A stretch of 10,560 nt of DNA from Deltaproteobacteria bacterium (GTDB lineage Bacteria > Desulfobacterota > DSM-4660 > Desulfatiglandales > HGW-15), in contig CP070840.1 of the NCBI GenBank assembly GCA_020342025.1, positions 10,453-21,012 on the forward strand. Direction: 5' to 3'. A program made the position numbers and the translations under genes. Shown piece by piece: positions 1-7,182 of the stretch. Positions within the stretch are counted from its first letter, which is position 1, and each line of letters opens with the position of its first letter. The notes beneath the pieces were generated by a model. It did not search any database, was not told where the DNA came from, and saw only the letters and a program-made list of their open reading frames with translations.

Positions 1-636
1 GATGAGTCGACGGCAATACTGGGATGTGAGATCTATATCGTGTGATACCACCACCACACTCAGCCCCTTGTCCAGGCTCAGAGAAGAGATCAGTTGAAAG
101 ATTTCTCTTTTGAATTTCAGGTCCAGAAAAGAGGTGGGCTCATCAAGCAAAATCACCCTGGGCTCCTGAGCCAATGCCCTGGCAATGAGGACCCTCTGCT
201 TTTCTCCTCCAGAGAGTTCGTGAATAGACCGTTCCGCAAATTCCAGTGTGTGGGTCGCGTTCAAAGCATTCAAGGCGACTTCCATGTCCCGTTTCCCTTC
301 AAACTGTAACCGCTTGAGGTGAGGGAAGCGACCCATGAGCACCACTTCCAGGGTAGAAAAGGAAAACCTGAAGTGACTCTCTTGGGCCACCATGGCCACT
401 TCCCTTGCGAGATGGCTCCTCCCAAAAGTGGCAAAGGGCCTATCTTCAACGAGAATTTCCCCCTCTTGAGGTACGAGTATCCCATCCATGACTTTGAGGA
501 GCGTACTCTTGCCTGATCCGTTGGGACCCAGTATGCCTAGGATTTCACCTCCATGCACCTGGAGATCAATGCTTTTAATGGCCTGTATCTTTCCGTAACT
601 GTATCCCACATTTTTTAAGGTCAGGATTGGCTCCAT
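1..636 (-). CDS. btuD: B12/corrinoid ABC transporter ATPase, BtuD-like (partial, C-terminus beyond window)
   Basis: This is the cytoplasmic ATPase that would power the BtuC permease. The frame is open for 212 codons from ATG 636 to the window edge, so the C-terminus is missing. Visible motifs in order are Walker A GPNGSGKST (residues 37-45), Q-loop Gln85, signature LSGGE (141-145), Walker B VILLDEP (161-167) and H-loop His199 in VVSHD. All are intact, so the protein should be active. The start has an AAGGGAG ribosome binding site a few bases upstream and overlaps the 3' end of btuC by 16 nt, which suggests translational coupling. Sequence alone cannot separate vitamin B12 from ferric siderophore or heme ATPases (FecE/HmuV class). 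The corrinoid substrate is inferred from the riboswitch-controlled btuB-btuF-btuC genes upstream. Confidence 0.9.
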   Translation of the reverse strand, partial: MEPILTLKNVGYSYGKIQAIKSIDLQVHGGEILGILGPNGSGKSTLLKVMDGILVPQEGEILVEDRPFATFGRSHLAREVAMVAQESHFRFSFSTLEVVLMGRFPHLKRLQFEGKRDMEVALNALNATHTLEFAERSIHELSGGEKQRVLIARALAQEPRVILLDEPTSFLDLKFKREIFQLISSLSLDKGLSVVVVSHDIDLTSQYCRRLI

Positions 637-1652
637 TGGCTCCCTTTCTTTCTAAGGAGGTAGATGAAAAAGGGTGCGCCCATAAAGGCGGTGATCACGC
701 CCACAGGCAATTCACTGGGGGAGATGATGGTCCTGGCCAGGGTATCGGCGGCGATTAAGAAAGAGGCACCGCCCAGGGAGGCGACCGGGATCAGGAGCCG
801 ATGATCAGAGCCGAAGGCCATTCTCCCCAGATGGGGGATGATGAGGCCTATGAAGCCTATGAGGCCCGAGAAAGCGACCACGAGTCCCATGACCAGGGAG
901 ACCACAAGAAAGCAGACCCTCTTTGCCCTGTCCACCTCCACACCCAGCTGGAGCGCCGTCTCCTCTCCGGCTGTTATCAGGTTCAAGTGTCTGGCGAAGC
1001 TGTAAAGGATAATCGATGCAATGACCAGGGTCGGAGCGATGAACGCGAGGTGGGTGTAACGGCTCTGCGACAGATCACCGTACAACCAGAATAGCATGGA
1101 GTGGAGCCTGGCATCAGCGATGATGGCAATAAAAAACATGATGATAGCGGTAAAAAAGGCGTTAATGATCACCCCTGTCAGCAATATGGTGGACGATTCC
1201 ATGCCCATCTTCCTGGCCCCCAGGGTCATGAGCAAATAGATGGTCAGCAGGGCCCCTGCGAATGACATCACGGGCACACCGAAGCTGAAACCTAGACCAA
1301 AGACAATGGCGAGTACGGCCCCAAAGGCTGAACCGCTGGAGACGCCCAGAATAAAAGGATCTGCCAGAGGATTTCGTAATAGGGCCTGGAAGACCACCCC
1401 GCCCAGGGAGAGGGCAAACCCCACAAGGCCGGCAAGGATAACCCTAGGAAGCCTGATTTTGAGCAGAATGAGGCTCGCCGGATCATCCGTCTCGAGACTG
1501 CCGGTAAAAAGTCCGATCACCTGGCCCGGCGAGACCTGGGCGGTGCCGAGCATAAGGGAGATGGCGGCAACCAGTAAAAGCACCAGGCACATGATGAGGG
1601 AGAGGACGACCACCCTAACGGGCGTCAAGGGTCTTTTTATCATGGTTTCCAT
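621..1652 (-). CDS. btuC: B12/corrinoid ABC transporter permease, BtuC/FecCD family
   Basis: This is a polytopic inner-membrane permease of the FecCD/BtuC family, about 343 aa from ATG 1652, the usual size for the family. It is hydrophobic throughout and consistent with about ten membrane helices. Family hallmarks are visible: RNPLADPFILGVSSGSAFGA in the first third, and GLIGFIGLIIPHLGR followed by ELPVGVITAFMGAPFFIYLL near the C-terminus. The frame extends to a GTG at 1676, but the extra residues are encoded by a heptamer DNA repeat with no ribosome binding site. I therefore prefer ATG 1652, or ATG 1643, which has a weak GGA just upstream. It lies 3' of btuF and overlaps btuD by 16 nt. Substrate is assigned by context; siderophore or heme permeases look alike. 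Confidence 0.92.
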   Translation of the reverse strand: METMIKRPLTPVRVVVLSLIMCLVLLLVAAISLMLGTAQVSPGQVIGLFTGSLETDDPASLILLKIRLPRVILAGLVGFALSLGGVVFQALLRNPLADPFILGVSSGSAFGAVLAIVFGLGFSFGVPVMSFAGALLTIYLLMTLGARKMGMESSTILLTGVIINAFFTAIIMFFIAIIADARLHSMLFWLYGDLSQSRYTHLAFIAPTLVIASIILYSFARHLNLITAGEETALQLGVEVDRAKRVCFLVVSLVMGLVVAFSGLIGFIGLIIPHLGRMAFGSDHRLLIPVASLGGASFLIAADTLARTIISPSELPVGVITAFMGAPFFIYLLRKKGSQWSQS

Positions 1653-1664
1653 GCTGTACACAGA

Positions 1665-1720
1665 GTCATTTGTCACTCGTCATTTGTCATTTGCTAATGA
1701 CTAATGACTAGTGACCAATG
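1665..1720. repeat. Heptamer repeat array in inverted halves (4 + 4 units)
   Basis: Four 7-bp units of the form GTCATTN (second unit GTCACTN) are followed by a few bases and then four units containing AATGAC or AGTGAC. Read as a hairpin, each six-base core in the left half pairs perfectly with its partner in the right half. The variant GTCACT faces the matching AGTGAC. Every seventh base is a mismatch. The array fills almost the whole btuF-btuC gap and continues into the first codons of the longest possible btuC frame. It resembles short tandemly repeated heptamers of bacterial genomes. A role as an intercistronic mRNA hairpin is inference. Confidence 0.85.
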
Positions 1721-1725
1721 ACAAT

Positions 1726-2646
1726 CTACTCCCATTTCACTTCAGGATGGATGAACCTGGCCATTGCCTCAAGACCTTCAATGATTCGTGGCGAGGGGCG
1801 GTCTATGAGGTCTGAATCAATCAAGTGGACCCGTCCGTCTTTCACCGCTGGTATGGAGGTCCATTTCAACCACTCCACCCTGGCCGCCTCGAATCTCCCC
1901 CCTCTTTCCATGGAGGAGATGATGATGACTTCAGGCTTCTTTCTGATCACCTCCTCCAGGCTAATCCTGGGATAGGTAATCGGCTCATCCTCTGTCATGT
2001 TCAGGCCGCCGGCCAATTGGATGAGGTCATGGAGAAAGGTGTCCTTGTTAATGGTCATAATTGGTTTAAGATTTATCTGCAAAAAGACCAGCGGCTTTCT
2101 CTTGGATCTTGTTTGGTCTATGATGTGGTCCACCCTTTGAGACAGTTGCTTGGATAGGGCATTGGCCCTTTTAGGGATGCCGCATAAACGACCCAAGGTA
2201 GCAATGGTATCTATGGCCTGGCGCATGTTCCGAGGGTTAACGATAAAAATCGCAATGCCCGCCTGCTCCAAGAGATCCACAACGCCTGGTTGGTTTCCGT
2301 CTGCCGTGCCGATGACCAGGTCTGGAGCGAGGCTTATGATCTTTTCCACATTCAGATCGATGTAGCTTCCAACTCTTGGTTTGAGTTTCGCCTCAGGCGG
2401 ATAGTAGCTGAATTGTGTAACCCCAACCACCCGGTCTCCCAGACCCAGGAAGTAGAGAATCTCGGTGATGCTTGGAGCCAGGGTAACGATCCTTTGTGGT
2501 TCTCCTTTCAGGGTGACTTCTCGTCCCAGGGAATCCTTAAAGGTGTCGCAAAGGGGAGCGTTTACCCACCCAAAGATAATGCCCACAAATAATAAAGAGG
2601 TTATAAATTTCAAACGCATTTTAGCAGAGGAGAAATCTTGATTCAT
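1726..2646 (-). CDS. btuF: Periplasmic cobalamin/corrinoid-binding protein, BtuF-like
   Basis: This is a class III (TroA/BtuF-like) substrate-binding protein that would hand corrinoid to BtuCD in the periplasm. It is 306 aa from ATG 2646, or 297 aa from the internal ATG at 2619. The second start gives the cleaner signal sequence: MRLK followed by a hydrophobic stretch to about residue 30. Neither start has a convincing Shine-Dalgarno. The cleavage site is unclear because Pro follows the most likely Ala. The mature part opens with DSLGREVTL and RIVTLAPSITE (52-62), then GLGDRVVGVTQFSYYPPEA and LAPDLVIGT, the standard N-lobe pattern of this family. It lies between btuB (248 nt upstream, with a palindromic repeat in the gap) and btuC. 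Siderophore or heme binding cannot be excluded from sequence; context favours B12. Confidence 0.9.
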   Translation of the reverse strand: MNQDFSSAKMRLKFITSLLFVGIIFGWVNAPLCDTFKDSLGREVTLKGEPQRIVTLAPSITEILYFLGLGDRVVGVTQFSYYPPEAKLKPRVGSYIDLNVEKIISLAPDLVIGTADGNQPGVVDLLEQAGIAIFIVNPRNMRQAIDTIATLGRLCGIPKRANALSKQLSQRVDHIIDQTRSKRKPLVFLQINLKPIMTINKDTFLHDLIQLAGGLNMTEDEPITYPRISLEEVIRKKPEVIIISSMERGGRFEAARVEWLKWTSIPAVKDGRVHLIDSDLIDRPSPRIIEGLEAMARFIHPEVKWE

Positions 2647-2703
2647 TTATTTGTCAGCAAGTCACCACGCTCATAAATCTTCTTCGGCTCAAAATGTCCG
2701 AAA

Positions 2704-2773
2704 ATCCCCTCCGGCTCCCCTTTAAAAAAGGGGAGGGATTCCCCCTTTTATAAAGGGGGACAAAGGGGGATTC
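2704..2773. repeat. Intergenic G/C-run palindromic repeat (two hairpins)
   Basis: Two adjacent perfect inverted repeats are visible. The first is CTCCCCTTT (2715-2723) with AAAGGGGAG (2727-2735). The second is TCCCCCTTT (2740-2748) with AAAGGGGGA (2752-2760). An extra CAAAGGGGGATT follows, and ATCCCCT lies on the left flank. Similar CCCCC/GGGGG palindromes occur as dispersed intergenic repeats in many bacterial genomes. It sits in the 247-nt btuB-btuF gap, so its transcript could protect or attenuate the distal mRNA. That role is inferred. Confidence 0.8.
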
Positions 2774-2893
2774 AAGAGCGGTGTTTCTTTTTATACTTAT
2801 AATTGGGAACACCAAATTGCAACCATAACACCTTATTTGCTAAATTCCAGAGGCCGAAAAGGCCAGGCTATCTGCCATTAACCTAGCATATTT

Positions 2894-4906
2894 TCAATAA
2901 TCATACCTGACCCCAATGAGGAAGTTTATCTTTGGTGAAGGGAAGAATGCGGGCTCTTCGGGAAAGGTGCCGACAACGCCATATCCTGCATATTCCTTAT
3001 CAAATAGATTGTTCACATCCAGGAAGGCTGTCATTTTCTTCCAAGTGTACTTGAGTTTGGCATTGACGACCACATAGTCCTGTTGCTTGGGGAACTTATT
3101 TTCAAAATCGCTTTCCAGGAATCTCGAACCCACATAGATCCCGTTGAGAGCAACAACAAAACCCTCTAAAGGAGACCAGACCGCATCAAACGTGGCTTGG
3201 TGTTTGGGAACGGCCGGCACTTCATTCCCTGAGTTCGCCCCGCCTCTTATTTCCGTATCTCTGTAAGTGTAGGTCCCTCTCAAGCCAACGTTTTTGTAAT
3301 CGAAACCGATCATCATCTCCACGCCGTCCCGCCGGGTTTCTGCATCCAGATTCTCATTTGCAAAGGTATTGGAATTGAAAAAGATCTCTTTCTTGGTATC
3401 GAGCCGAAAGAGATTCACGTTTGCATATAGGTTTTTGGTGAAATAGTGGCGAATACCCACCTCGTAATTATCTGAGGTCTGAGGCACCAGATCCGTGCTG
3501 ATTGTGTTCGTGAAGAAGCTGAAAAGCTCGTCCAAGAGGGGATAGCGGAAACCTTCCGAAAAACTGAAATAGGCATAGGAGTCTTTGTAAAAATTGTAAT
3601 TGATGCCCGCTGTGAAGGGATTTTCATCGTACTCTGTTTTGTCCGGGGTACCGGGGGTGGTGGGGAAAAATTTGTACTCCACCTTATCGTAACGCAGACC
3701 GGCAGACAATGAGAGGCCTTTCAATGGGTAGAATTCATCATGAATATAGAAAGCGTAGTTTTTCTTTTCCAGTTCGAATTCGCCGATGGTGAGGGATCCG
3801 AAGAAAAGGGATTCGTTAACTATGTCCTCTTCGGCATTGTAATAATCAAAGCCAAAGGTGAGATTGTTGTCAAACCCGGAAATGGGCTCTTTAATGACAA
3901 ACTGAGGGGAAGCGGTAACTGATTTAATCTCCGTGTTTCCCTCAAATTCTCCACCCACGAAGGTGGCAAATTGTAATGTGTCTCGTTTTCTATAGGAAAG
4001 GGGGGTTTTGAAGAGGCTGTTCTGAAGGAAGAATAACTGCGGATTGAGCTGAACGTAGTTGTCTTTCGTGTTGGCGAAGTCATTTGGGTGCACGGTGCCT
4101 GTGCGGGGAATACCAGCTATCAATTCGCTCAGCCTCAACGCACCCGGGAGTCCCGCGTCATCCTCGTGATAACCGCCGCTCAGCGTTATCTTCGCTTTTT
4201 CCCCAAATAGGTACCCCAGGTTTAGGCCCACGTCGTCAGACTTTATCTGGCTGTTCTGGCGGTAACCGTCTGTATCATATAGCCTGCCGGAAAGGGCATA
4301 GGAAAAATCCTTGTGCGTCCCGCTGACATAGGCATTGGTTGTAATCGTATCAAAACTGCCTCCTGCACCTTCTATGCCTGCTCTGAACTTTTCCCCTTCC
4401 TTGGTAATAATATTGATTACCGCGTTGGTGGCATTGTCCCCGTAAAGGACGCTTCCCCTGCTGCCTCTGATGATTTCAATCCTCTCTACTCTATCCAGCG
4501 GGATCATCCACCAGTCCGTTGTACTCAGATCCGGATTATTGATTCGCCTTCCATCCACAAGCGCCAGGGTATTTGACGAAGCCGTTTCGCCAAAACCGGC
4601 CCTGTCAACCCTGTAGGCTCGGCGGTTGCCAGCAATATCCACCACGTAGACACCCACTTCCCTCCTTAAGAGGCTTGGAATGTCCTTGGCCGTAGAGTTG
4701 GCGATGTCCTCTTCTGTGATGACAGAGACACTTGCAGGCACGGTCACCACTTCTTCTTCGTATCGTGTCGCGGTGACCACTACCTCTTTCATCATCACGG
4801 GCTCCGGTTCCTCCGTTTTTGTGGCGGGCTCATCCGCCGCCTCAGAGAAACCTGATAAAATAAAAAGACCCAGGACCAAAAACACGAGAAAATGTAATGC
4901 CTTCAT
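2894..4906 (-). CDS. btuB: TonB-dependent outer-membrane cobalamin/corrinoid receptor, BtuB-like
   Basis: This is an outer-membrane TonB-dependent receptor, 670 aa from ATG 4906. The start is fixed by TTAAGGAGG six bases upstream and by an immediate signal peptide: MKALHF plus a hydrophobic core, with cleavage likely after SEA near residue 23. The frame continues upstream to 5017, but that stretch crosses an intrinsic terminator and is not plausible coding sequence. A TonB box EVVVTATR lies at residues 41-48. The plug follows, with LALVDGRRIN and IEIIRGSRGSVLYGDNATNAVINIITKEG-type motifs spread over residues 130-180. The rest is a beta-barrel with SFSEGFRYPLLDEL, ending in an aromatic residue (VRYDY) as expected for outer-membrane insertion. 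A cobalamin riboswitch precedes it and btuF-btuC-btuD follow, which supports a corrinoid substrate. TonB receptors for iron chelates are the main alternative. Confidence 0.93.
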   Translation of the reverse strand: MKALHFLVFLVLGLFILSGFSEAADEPATKTEEPEPVMMKEVVVTATRYEEEVVTVPASVSVITEEDIANSTAKDIPSLLRREVGVYVVDIAGNRRAYRVDRAGFGETASSNTLALVDGRRINNPDLSTTDWWMIPLDRVERIEIIRGSRGSVLYGDNATNAVINIITKEGEKFRAGIEGAGGSFDTITTNAYVSGTHKDFSYALSGRLYDTDGYRQNSQIKSDDVGLNLGYLFGEKAKITLSGGYHEDDAGLPGALRLSELIAGIPRTGTVHPNDFANTKDNYVQLNPQLFFLQNSLFKTPLSYRKRDTLQFATFVGGEFEGNTEIKSVTASPQFVIKEPISGFDNNLTFGFDYYNAEEDIVNESLFFGSLTIGEFELEKKNYAFYIHDEFYPLKGLSLSAGLRYDKVEYKFFPTTPGTPDKTEYDENPFTAGINYNFYKDSYAYFSFSEGFRYPLLDELFSFFTNTISTDLVPQTSDNYEVGIRHYFTKNLYANVNLFRLDTKKEIFFNSNTFANENLDAETRRDGVEMMIGFDYKNVGLRGTYTYRDTEIRGGANSGNEVPAVPKHQATFDAVWSPLEGFVVALNGIYVGSRFLESDFENKFPKQQDYVVVNAKLKYTWKKMTAFLDVNNLFDKEYAGYGVVGTFPEEPAFFPSPKINFLIGVRYDY

Positions 4907-4956
4907 CTCTGCCTCCTTAATTAGAAAAAATGGTGAGGGACTGGGTCCGGGCCCTG

Positions 4957-5000
4957 AAAACAAAAATCCCCGGACCGATTTCGACTCGATCCGGGGATTT
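4957..5000 (-). terminator. Intrinsic terminator, expression platform of the btuB riboswitch
   Basis: On the minus strand, the arm AAATCCCCGGATCG (5000-4987) pairs with CGGTCCGGGGATTT (4977-4964). This gives a 14-bp stem with one G-U pair and a 9-nt loop, followed by TTTTTGTTTT. It lies 60 nt after the aptamer closing stem and about 50 nt before the btuB start. This is the expected layout for premature termination when cobalamin is bound. A nearly identical terminator precedes cobU. Confidence 0.88.
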
Positions 5001-5060
5001 CCCTTTTTTATCCTCAAGATCTGTAAGGCAACCTCTGTCCGCGAAGATAAATCACCTTTT

Positions 5061-5294
5061 GTTCAGGCAGGTCTTCTGACTTTCGGATCTTCCTACTAAC
5101 CGCGCCTTCCCAGACCCGATGTGCTGAGCACATCAAAGGTCATTAGCCAATCGTCATTGGTCATTTGTTGATACCAAGGACAAAAAGCATGACCGCTTCC
5201 AGTGGCGTTGTGCGGTGTTCGTCCCCGATTACAGCGGCGGGCCCGTCCCCGATTCTACAGGGTTCCCTATTAAGCTCACGGAGAGCACCTGAAC
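5061..5294 (-). promoter_or_regulatory. Cobalamin (AdoCbl-type) riboswitch upstream of btuB
   Basis: Conserved cobalamin-aptamer elements appear in the right order on the minus strand. They are CAGGTG at the 5' edge, AGGGAA (5268-5263), GCCACTG (5206-5200), GGGAAGG (5111-5105) and the B12 box AGTCAGAAGACCTGCC (5081-5066). The closing stem GTTCAGG (5294-5288) pairs perfectly with CCTGAAC (5067-5061). The variable region between GCCACTG and GGGAAGG holds a heptamer repeat and a perfect hairpin, GATGTGC/GCACATC (5134-5118). The RNA should sense a cobalamin and turn off btuB-btuF-btuC-btuD through the terminator at 4957-5000. The ligand subtype (adenosyl versus other cobalamins) was not determined. 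Confidence 0.95.
5139..5166. repeat. Short heptamer array inside the riboswitch variable region
   Basis: Four consecutive 7-bp units on the plus strand (GTCATTA, GCCAATC, GTCATTG, GTCATTT) belong to the same family as the array at 1665-1720. They lie in the poorly conserved stretch of the aptamer between GCCACTG and GGGAAGG. In the RNA, two ATGACC copies (5164-5159 and 5143-5138) can each pair with GGTCAT at 5194-5189, so the insert can be accommodated as a helix. Confidence 0.75.
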
Positions 5295-5303
5295 TCTATT
5301 CAA

Positions 5304-5332
5304 TTTCTAGGGAAGAATCGAGAGAAAGTCAA
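5304..5332 (-). promoter_or_regulatory. Sigma70-type promoter of the btuB transcript
   Basis: On the minus strand, TTGACT (5332-5327) and TAGAAA (5309-5304) are separated by exactly 17 nt. They match the -35 consensus at 5/6 and the -10 at 4/6. A start about 7 nt downstream would fall just before the riboswitch closing stem. The -35 hexamer overlaps the cobS stop codon TGA (5331-5329). Confidence 0.7.
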
Positions 5333-6063
5333 GAAAAAATTGGAAGTGAAGCGGATGCAACAAGAAAGAGGCAGGCCTCCTCAACCTCGGCCATGGCCCC
5401 CAACATGTCCCCTGTAATGCAACCCAGCCTCCTCTTGAAATAGAGTAGAATGAGCGTGGTCATTAGAATGAACAGAGCGTTGAGCCAGATTGCAGGATAT
5501 CCAAGCCATAGGGAAATTAGCGGGGGCAGGAAAATAGAGGCTAACGCAAACGTGGAGGGTTTCCGAGAGAAGAAATCGGTACCCACCCCGCCTTCCGGCC
5601 TGCCATAGCTTAGGAACTTGATCCCAAACATCATGGACCCTCTGGAGTAGGCAGGTATGATGATAAGATATAAGCCCCGATGTTCCGCCACACCTTGGAG
5701 ACTCGTCCATTTGATGGCCAGAACAAACAGGATGGCCAACAGCCCCATTACACCGATCCGGCTGTCTCTCATGATGGCCAAAGCCCGCTCAGGTGATTTA
5801 TGGCTGAAAAAGCCATCTGCCGTATCCCCCAAACCGTCCAGGTGGAGTCCCCCAGATAAAATCGCAAGAAGCAGGATATCGAGTAAGGATATAACGCTCA
5901 GGGGCCACAGCTTTGAGAATAGGTAATCAGCGAGCATGAGTATCAGTCCGATGCCCAGGCCGACAAGGGGAAAACAGGGTGTTATTTTTGAGGCGTCAAG
6001 AGTTCGAGGTTTGCCAAGGGGCAGAATGGTCAGGAATTGGAAGGCGGAAATGAGGTGCTTCAT
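5329..6063 (-). CDS. cobS: Cobalamin synthase (adenosylcobinamide-GDP ribazoletransferase)
   Basis: CobS is an inner-membrane enzyme that joins adenosylcobinamide-GDP and alpha-ribazole (phosphate) to give cobalamin (phosphate). The protein is 244 aa, normal for the family. It begins with the typical AFQFLTILPL segment, then FPLVG (31-35), the Asp-rich metal/substrate motif DGLGDTADG (76-84), MRDSRIGVMG (98-107), YSRGSM (139-144) and GCITGDMLGAMAE (214-226). Several hydrophobic segments indicate a polytopic membrane protein. The ATG start overlaps the cobT stop in an ATGA, so translation is probably coupled. The stop codon overlaps the -35 box of the btuB promoter. No truncation or missing motif was seen. 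Confidence 0.95.
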   Translation of the reverse strand: MKHLISAFQFLTILPLGKPRTLDASKITPCFPLVGLGIGLILMLADYLFSKLWPLSVISLLDILLLAILSGGLHLDGLGDTADGFFSHKSPERALAIMRDSRIGVMGLLAILFVLAIKWTSLQGVAEHRGLYLIIIPAYSRGSMMFGIKFLSYGRPEGGVGTDFFSRKPSTFALASIFLPPLISLWLGYPAIWLNALFILMTTLILLYFKRRLGCITGDMLGAMAEVEEACLFLVASASLPIFS

Positions 6064-7124
6064 ATTTTCCCGCTGACGCCAGCTTGTTCAAACGTGAACA
6101 CTTCTTTGATGACACGTGCTGCGGCTTCAATAATATGCATGGCCAGCGCAGCCCCGGTGCCTTCGCCCAAACGCATTCCCAGATCGAGAATAGGCGCGAG
6201 TCCCATATGGTCAAGCATGATCTTATGACCCTGTTCTTCCGAGAGATGACCCGCAAAAAGGTAGTCGGTGACCGAGGGACAGAGGCCATGGGCGATAAGT
6301 GCACCTGCTCCTGAGATAAAGCCATCGATGACCACAGGCGTTTTAGAGAAGGCGCCTGCGAGAATGGCGCCTGCTATAGCCCCTATTTCAAAGCCCCCGA
6401 CCTTTGCAAGGACATCCAGGGGGTCGTCCGGTTTCGGATCGTTGACCTCTATCCCCCTTTTTATCATCTCAGCCTTTCTCCGAAGGCCTTCATCATCAAC
6501 CCCCGCGCCTCGACCCGTCATTTTTTCAACAGGTTGTCCCGTGATGACCGCACCAATGGCACTAGATGGTGAGGTGTTACCGATTCCCATATCACCCGTG
6601 CCAAGGAGGTCCACGCCTCTGTCAAAAAGCCCTTTTGCTGCCTCAAAGCCTTTTAGAATGGCAGACCCTGCTTCACCTCTGGTCATGGCTGGTCCCTTGG
6701 TGAAATCCCGGGTTCCTTTGGCCACCTTGCTCACGATCAAGCGGCCCTCTTCAGAGTCTTGAGGCGGTATTTCAGAAATAATGCCCACATCCATGACGAG
6801 AACGCTGGCCCCCAGTTGGCGGGATAGGACATTGATCCCGGCTCCCCCCCTTAGGAAGGTTTTCACCATCTCTGCGGTGACGTCCTGCGGATAAGCGCTT
6901 ACACCTGATGCAGTGATCCCGTGGTCACCGGCCATGACCAAGAAGGCCTTTTTTTTCACCGAAGGGCTTAATGTTCGATTAATTCCGCAAAGCCGTTCTC
7001 CAATGCTGTGAAGTTCTCCCAATGCTCTTGAAGGCATGACCAATTGGCTTGTACGCTCTCTCGCCTTTTCTATGAACGCCTGGTTTACCCCTTCAATGCT
7101 CGAGATTATTTCAGTTAGCTTCAT
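6060..7124 (-). CDS. cobT: Nicotinate-nucleotide:dimethylbenzimidazole phosphoribosyltransferase
   Basis: CobT transfers phosphoribose from nicotinate mononucleotide to the lower-ligand base, giving alpha-ribazole 5'-phosphate and nicotinate. It acts in the cytoplasm. The protein is 354 aa, a typical full length. Visible family motifs are VMAGDHGITASGVSAYPQDV (63-82), LLGTGDMGIGNTSPSSAI (173-190), GRGAGVDDEGL (204-214), VVIDGFISGAGAL (264-276) and the C-terminal LDLGMRLGEGTGAALA (313-328). The last contains the expected catalytic Glu at about 321. The start ATG 7124 follows an AGAGGA ribosome binding site. cobU lies 57 nt upstream and cobS overlaps its stop by 4 nt. The preferred base (dimethylbenzimidazole or another) cannot be told from sequence. 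Confidence 0.96.
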   Translation of the reverse strand: MKLTEIISSIEGVNQAFIEKARERTSQLVMPSRALGELHSIGERLCGINRTLSPSVKKKAFLVMAGDHGITASGVSAYPQDVTAEMVKTFLRGGAGINVLSRQLGASVLVMDVGIISEIPPQDSEEGRLIVSKVAKGTRDFTKGPAMTRGEAGSAILKGFEAAKGLFDRGVDLLGTGDMGIGNTSPSSAIGAVITGQPVEKMTGRGAGVDDEGLRRKAEMIKRGIEVNDPKPDDPLDVLAKVGGFEIGAIAGAILAGAFSKTPVVIDGFISGAGALIAHGLCPSVTDYLFAGHLSEEQGHKIMLDHMGLAPILDLGMRLGEGTGAALAMHIIEAAARVIKEVFTFEQAGVSGKI

Positions 7125-7159
7125 AATCTATTTTTCCTCTTAGTTATGCACCCGCATGG

Positions 7160-7182
7160 GGGTTGCGTGTAAAACGCGACCC
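7160..7182 (-). other. Hairpin in the cobU-cobT gap
   Basis: On the minus strand GGGTCGCGT and ACGCAACCC form a 9-position stem with a single C-A mismatch and a 5-nt loop, starting at the last base of the cobU stop codon. No T-run follows, so it is not an intrinsic terminator. It may stabilise or mark the intercistronic mRNA. Confidence 0.45.

Noticed and set aside
1240..1704. Plus-strand frame of 154 codons
   Set aside because: It lies wholly antisense to btuC and the heptamer array, and has the Arg/Pro/Thr-rich composition typical of a shadow frame.
3415..4083. Minus-strand frames of 70 and 87 codons inside btuB
   Set aside because: They are out-of-frame shadows of an intact receptor gene, with no ribosome binding sites or recognisable motifs.
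4907..5017. N-terminal extension of the btuB reading frame by 37 codons
   Set aside because: It crosses the riboswitch terminator hairpin and would place the signal peptide internally; ATG 4906 has a strong ribosome binding site and an immediate signal sequence.
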